This document shows, piece by piece, positions 6,701-7,995 of a stretch of DNA of 7,995 bases (the first letter of the stretch is position 1; the number at the start of each line of letters is the position of its first letter). The notes under the pieces were generated by a model. The model was not told where the DNA came from. It was given only the letters and a program-made list of their open reading frames with translations, and ran no database searches. This stretch comes from Tissierellia bacterium (GTDB lineage Bacteria; Bacillota; Clostridia; Tissierellales; Tissierellaceae), in NCBI GenBank assembly GCA_012521625.1, contig JAAYLY010000160.1:1-7995 (forward strand). The letters run 5' to 3'. The position numbers were made by a program, and so were the translations under genes.

Positions 6701-7909
6701 ATGAAGACACCCAAGGCTAATAGAAAGCATATAGTATTCTACGGCAATAGGAATGTGGGTAAATCCTCACTGATGAATAGCTTAATAGGTCAAGAGATTT
6801 CCTTAGTTTCAGAAATTAAGGGAACTACCACCGATGTAGTTTCCAAGGCAGTAGAGTTGCTTCCATATGGTCCAGTGGTCTTTGTAGACACCGGTGGGAT
6901 AGACGATGAGGGAACCCTAGGTAGCTTAAGGGTGGAAAAGACCATAAAAACCCTTGAAAGTGCTGATTTAGCCCTATACGTCCTAGATATAGCAGCTGGT
7001 GACTTTGAAATAAGGCTAGAGGAAGAGTTTAAAAAAAGGAAGACCCCTTATATTATAGTTATCAATAAAATAGATCTGGTATCCAAGGAATACTTGGATG
7101 AAGTTAAGGATAGGTTTAAATCTTACGAAAATATTGTTTACGCCTCCATAAATGATAGTGAAAGTATAGCTAACTTAAAGGAAGTCATAATTAAGAAGTT
7201 ACAGGTTCTTGAGGAAGAATCTACCCTCATAGGTGACCTGGTTCCCTATGAGGGTAGGGTAATATTGGTTATTCCTTTAGATGAAGCAGCACCTAGGGGC
7301 AGGCTCATCCTTCCGCAGGTGCAAGTACTGAGGGACTGCCTGGACCATGGAATCAAATCCTATGTAGTAAGGGATATGGAACTGAAATCGGCCATTGAGG
7401 ATATGGAGGATGTGGATCTGGTCATTACCGATTCCAAGGCCTTTAAATATGTGGATAGCATTATACCTAGGGAAATGAAGCTAACTAGCTTTTCCATCCT
7501 CATGGCTAGGCAAAAAGGGGATTTGGGAGAATTTTTAAAGGGGATAGAAAGGTTAAAGGAACTTAAATGTAAGGCCAATCCAAAGATCTTGGTTATGGAA
7601 AGCTGCAGCCACAATGTGACCCATGATGATATAGGAAGGGTTAAGATTCCAAGGCTTATAGAAAATAATTTAAATAAGAATGTAGACTTTAACTTTGCCA
7701 TGGGCAATGACTTTCCCGAGGATTTAAGGGATTACGATTTGGTGATCCACTGTGGGTCCTGTATGTTAAATCGAAAGACCATGGTCAATAGGATAAGGAT
7801 GTGTAAGGAAGCAGGTGTACCCATCACCAACTATGGACTGGTACTGGCCCATGGAGCTGGAATTCTAGATAGGGCCGTTGAAATATTTAAAACCTCTAGT
7901 ATTGACTAG
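6701..7909 (+). CDS. hydF: [FeFe] hydrogenase H-cluster maturation GTPase HydF
   Basis: HydF is the GTPase and Fe-S scaffold on which the diiron subcluster is completed before transfer to apo-HydA. The 402-residue protein has a TrmE/Era-like N-terminal GTPase domain: P-loop GNRNVGKS (15-22), switch I GTTTD (41-45), DTGG (63-66) and NKID (122-125); the G5 loop is weak, perhaps ASI at 148-150. A central dimerisation region follows. The C-terminal cluster domain has the HydF motif CxH...HCxxC as Cys302, His304, His350, Cys351 and Cys354, so the three cysteines for its [4Fe-4S] cluster are kept. AAAGGAGAG (6688-6696) precedes the ATG; its AGGAG core ends 6 bases before it. Only 11 bases separate it from hydG. 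The final codons and stop form part of the transcription terminator. Confidence 0.96.
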   Translation: MKTPKANRKHIVFYGNRNVGKSSLMNSLIGQEISLVSEIKGTTTDVVSKAVELLPYGPVVFVDTGGIDDEGTLGSLRVEKTIKTLESADLALYVLDIAAGDFEIRLEEEFKKRKTPYIIVINKIDLVSKEYLDEVKDRFKSYENIVYASINDSESIANLKEVIIKKLQVLEEESTLIGDLVPYEGRVILVIPLDEAAPRGRLILPQVQVLRDCLDHGIKSYVVRDMELKSAIEDMEDVDLVITDSKAFKYVDSIIPREMKLTSFSILMARQKGDLGEFLKGIERLKELKCKANPKILVMESCSHNVTHDDIGRVKIPRLIENNLNKNVDFNFAMGNDFPEDLRDYDLVIHCGSCMLNRKTMVNRIRMCKEAGVPITNYGLVLAHGAGILDRAVEIFKTSSID

Positions 7910-7925
7910 GGGTTTTTATTATTTT
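7889..7925 (+). terminator. rho-independent terminator of the hyd operon
   Basis: An 11-bp stem is formed by 7889-7899 (AAAACCTCTAG) and 7906-7916 (CTAGGGGTTTT), with one G-U wobble and a 6-base loop (TATTGA). It is followed by a T-rich tract up to about 7925. The hydF stop codon (TAG, 7907-7909) is part of the right arm and the left arm is coding, so the hairpin overlaps the gene end. It closes the six-gene transcription unit. Confidence 0.85.
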
Positions 7926-7956
7926 GCTTAGTGTAAAATAATTGTAGGAAAAAATA

Positions 7957-7985
7957 TAAAAAAGAATAGCCTCATATGTTATGAT
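7957..7985 (+). promoter_or_regulatory. possible promoter for a gene beyond the window
   Basis: TATGAT at 7980-7985 matches the -10 consensus at 5 of 6 bases and is preceded by TG one base upstream (7977-7978), an extended -10. At a 17-base spacing the -35 is a weak TAAAAA (7957-7962), in an A-rich tract that could serve as an UP-like element. It lies just after the hyd terminator, a natural place for the next transcription unit, but the gene itself is outside the window. Confidence 0.35.
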
Positions 7986-7995
7986 GGAAATGTTC

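Noticed and set aside
6225..7707. Minus-strand open frames opposite hydG and hydF
   Set aside because: They overlap conserved maturase motifs and show no recognisable product, so they are shadows.
1..7995. CRISPR arrays, insertion sequences, tRNA or rRNA genes, attachment sites
   Set aside because: No regularly spaced repeats, transposase-like frames, tRNA-like folds or rRNA sequence were seen; coding genes fill 197-7909.

Overview
The window holds one compact, plus-strand gene cluster with everything needed to make a trimeric, NAD-linked, probably electron-bifurcating [FeFe] hydrogenase. The three subunit genes hydC, hydB and hydA come first, followed by the three H-cluster maturases hydE, hydG and hydF. 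Base composition is moderately AT-rich. Arginine is written mainly as AGG/AGA and isoleucine often as ATA, and Shine-Dalgarno sites are strong. With the protein families, this points to a strictly anaerobic fermentative member of the Firmicutes (Clostridia or Tissierellia type). The genus cannot be fixed from the window alone.

Layout: positions 1-196 are an AT-rich leader without a gene. It carries a 15-bp inverted repeat (74-115), repeated CCCAACATT boxes, a TTGACA hexamer, a small palindrome (137-149) and a good match to a clostridial Rex operator (164-181) just before the first ribosome binding site. hydC (197-697), hydB (681-2552), hydA (2556-4262), hydE (about 4252-5322), hydG (5304-6689) and hydF (6701-7909) follow. 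Junctions are overlaps of 11-19 bp or gaps of 3-11 bp, so there is no room for internal promoters between genes and translation is probably coupled. A rho-independent terminator (7889-7925) overlaps the end of hydF. The last 70 bases hold only a possible promoter for a gene beyond the window.

How the genes work together: HydB carries the FMN and NAD(H) site, HydC adds a [2Fe-2S] thioredoxin-like module, and HydA carries the H-cluster and its relay of Fe-S clusters. In characterised relatives the HydABC complex couples H2 turnover to NAD+/NADH and ferredoxin together. HydE and HydG (radical SAM enzymes) make the organometallic precursor, CO and CN-, and HydF (a GTPase with an Fe-S cluster) is the scaffold that loads the diiron subcluster into HydA. 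Placing catalyst and maturases in one transcription unit behind a redox-responsive (Rex) site is a coherent design.

I see no previously undescribed system. All six proteins keep the diagnostic residues of known families. The parts most worth a second look are the structured leader, the terminator that runs into the hydF coding end, and a few family-level variations (no C-terminal [2Fe-2S] domain on HydA, no auxiliary-cluster cysteines in HydE).
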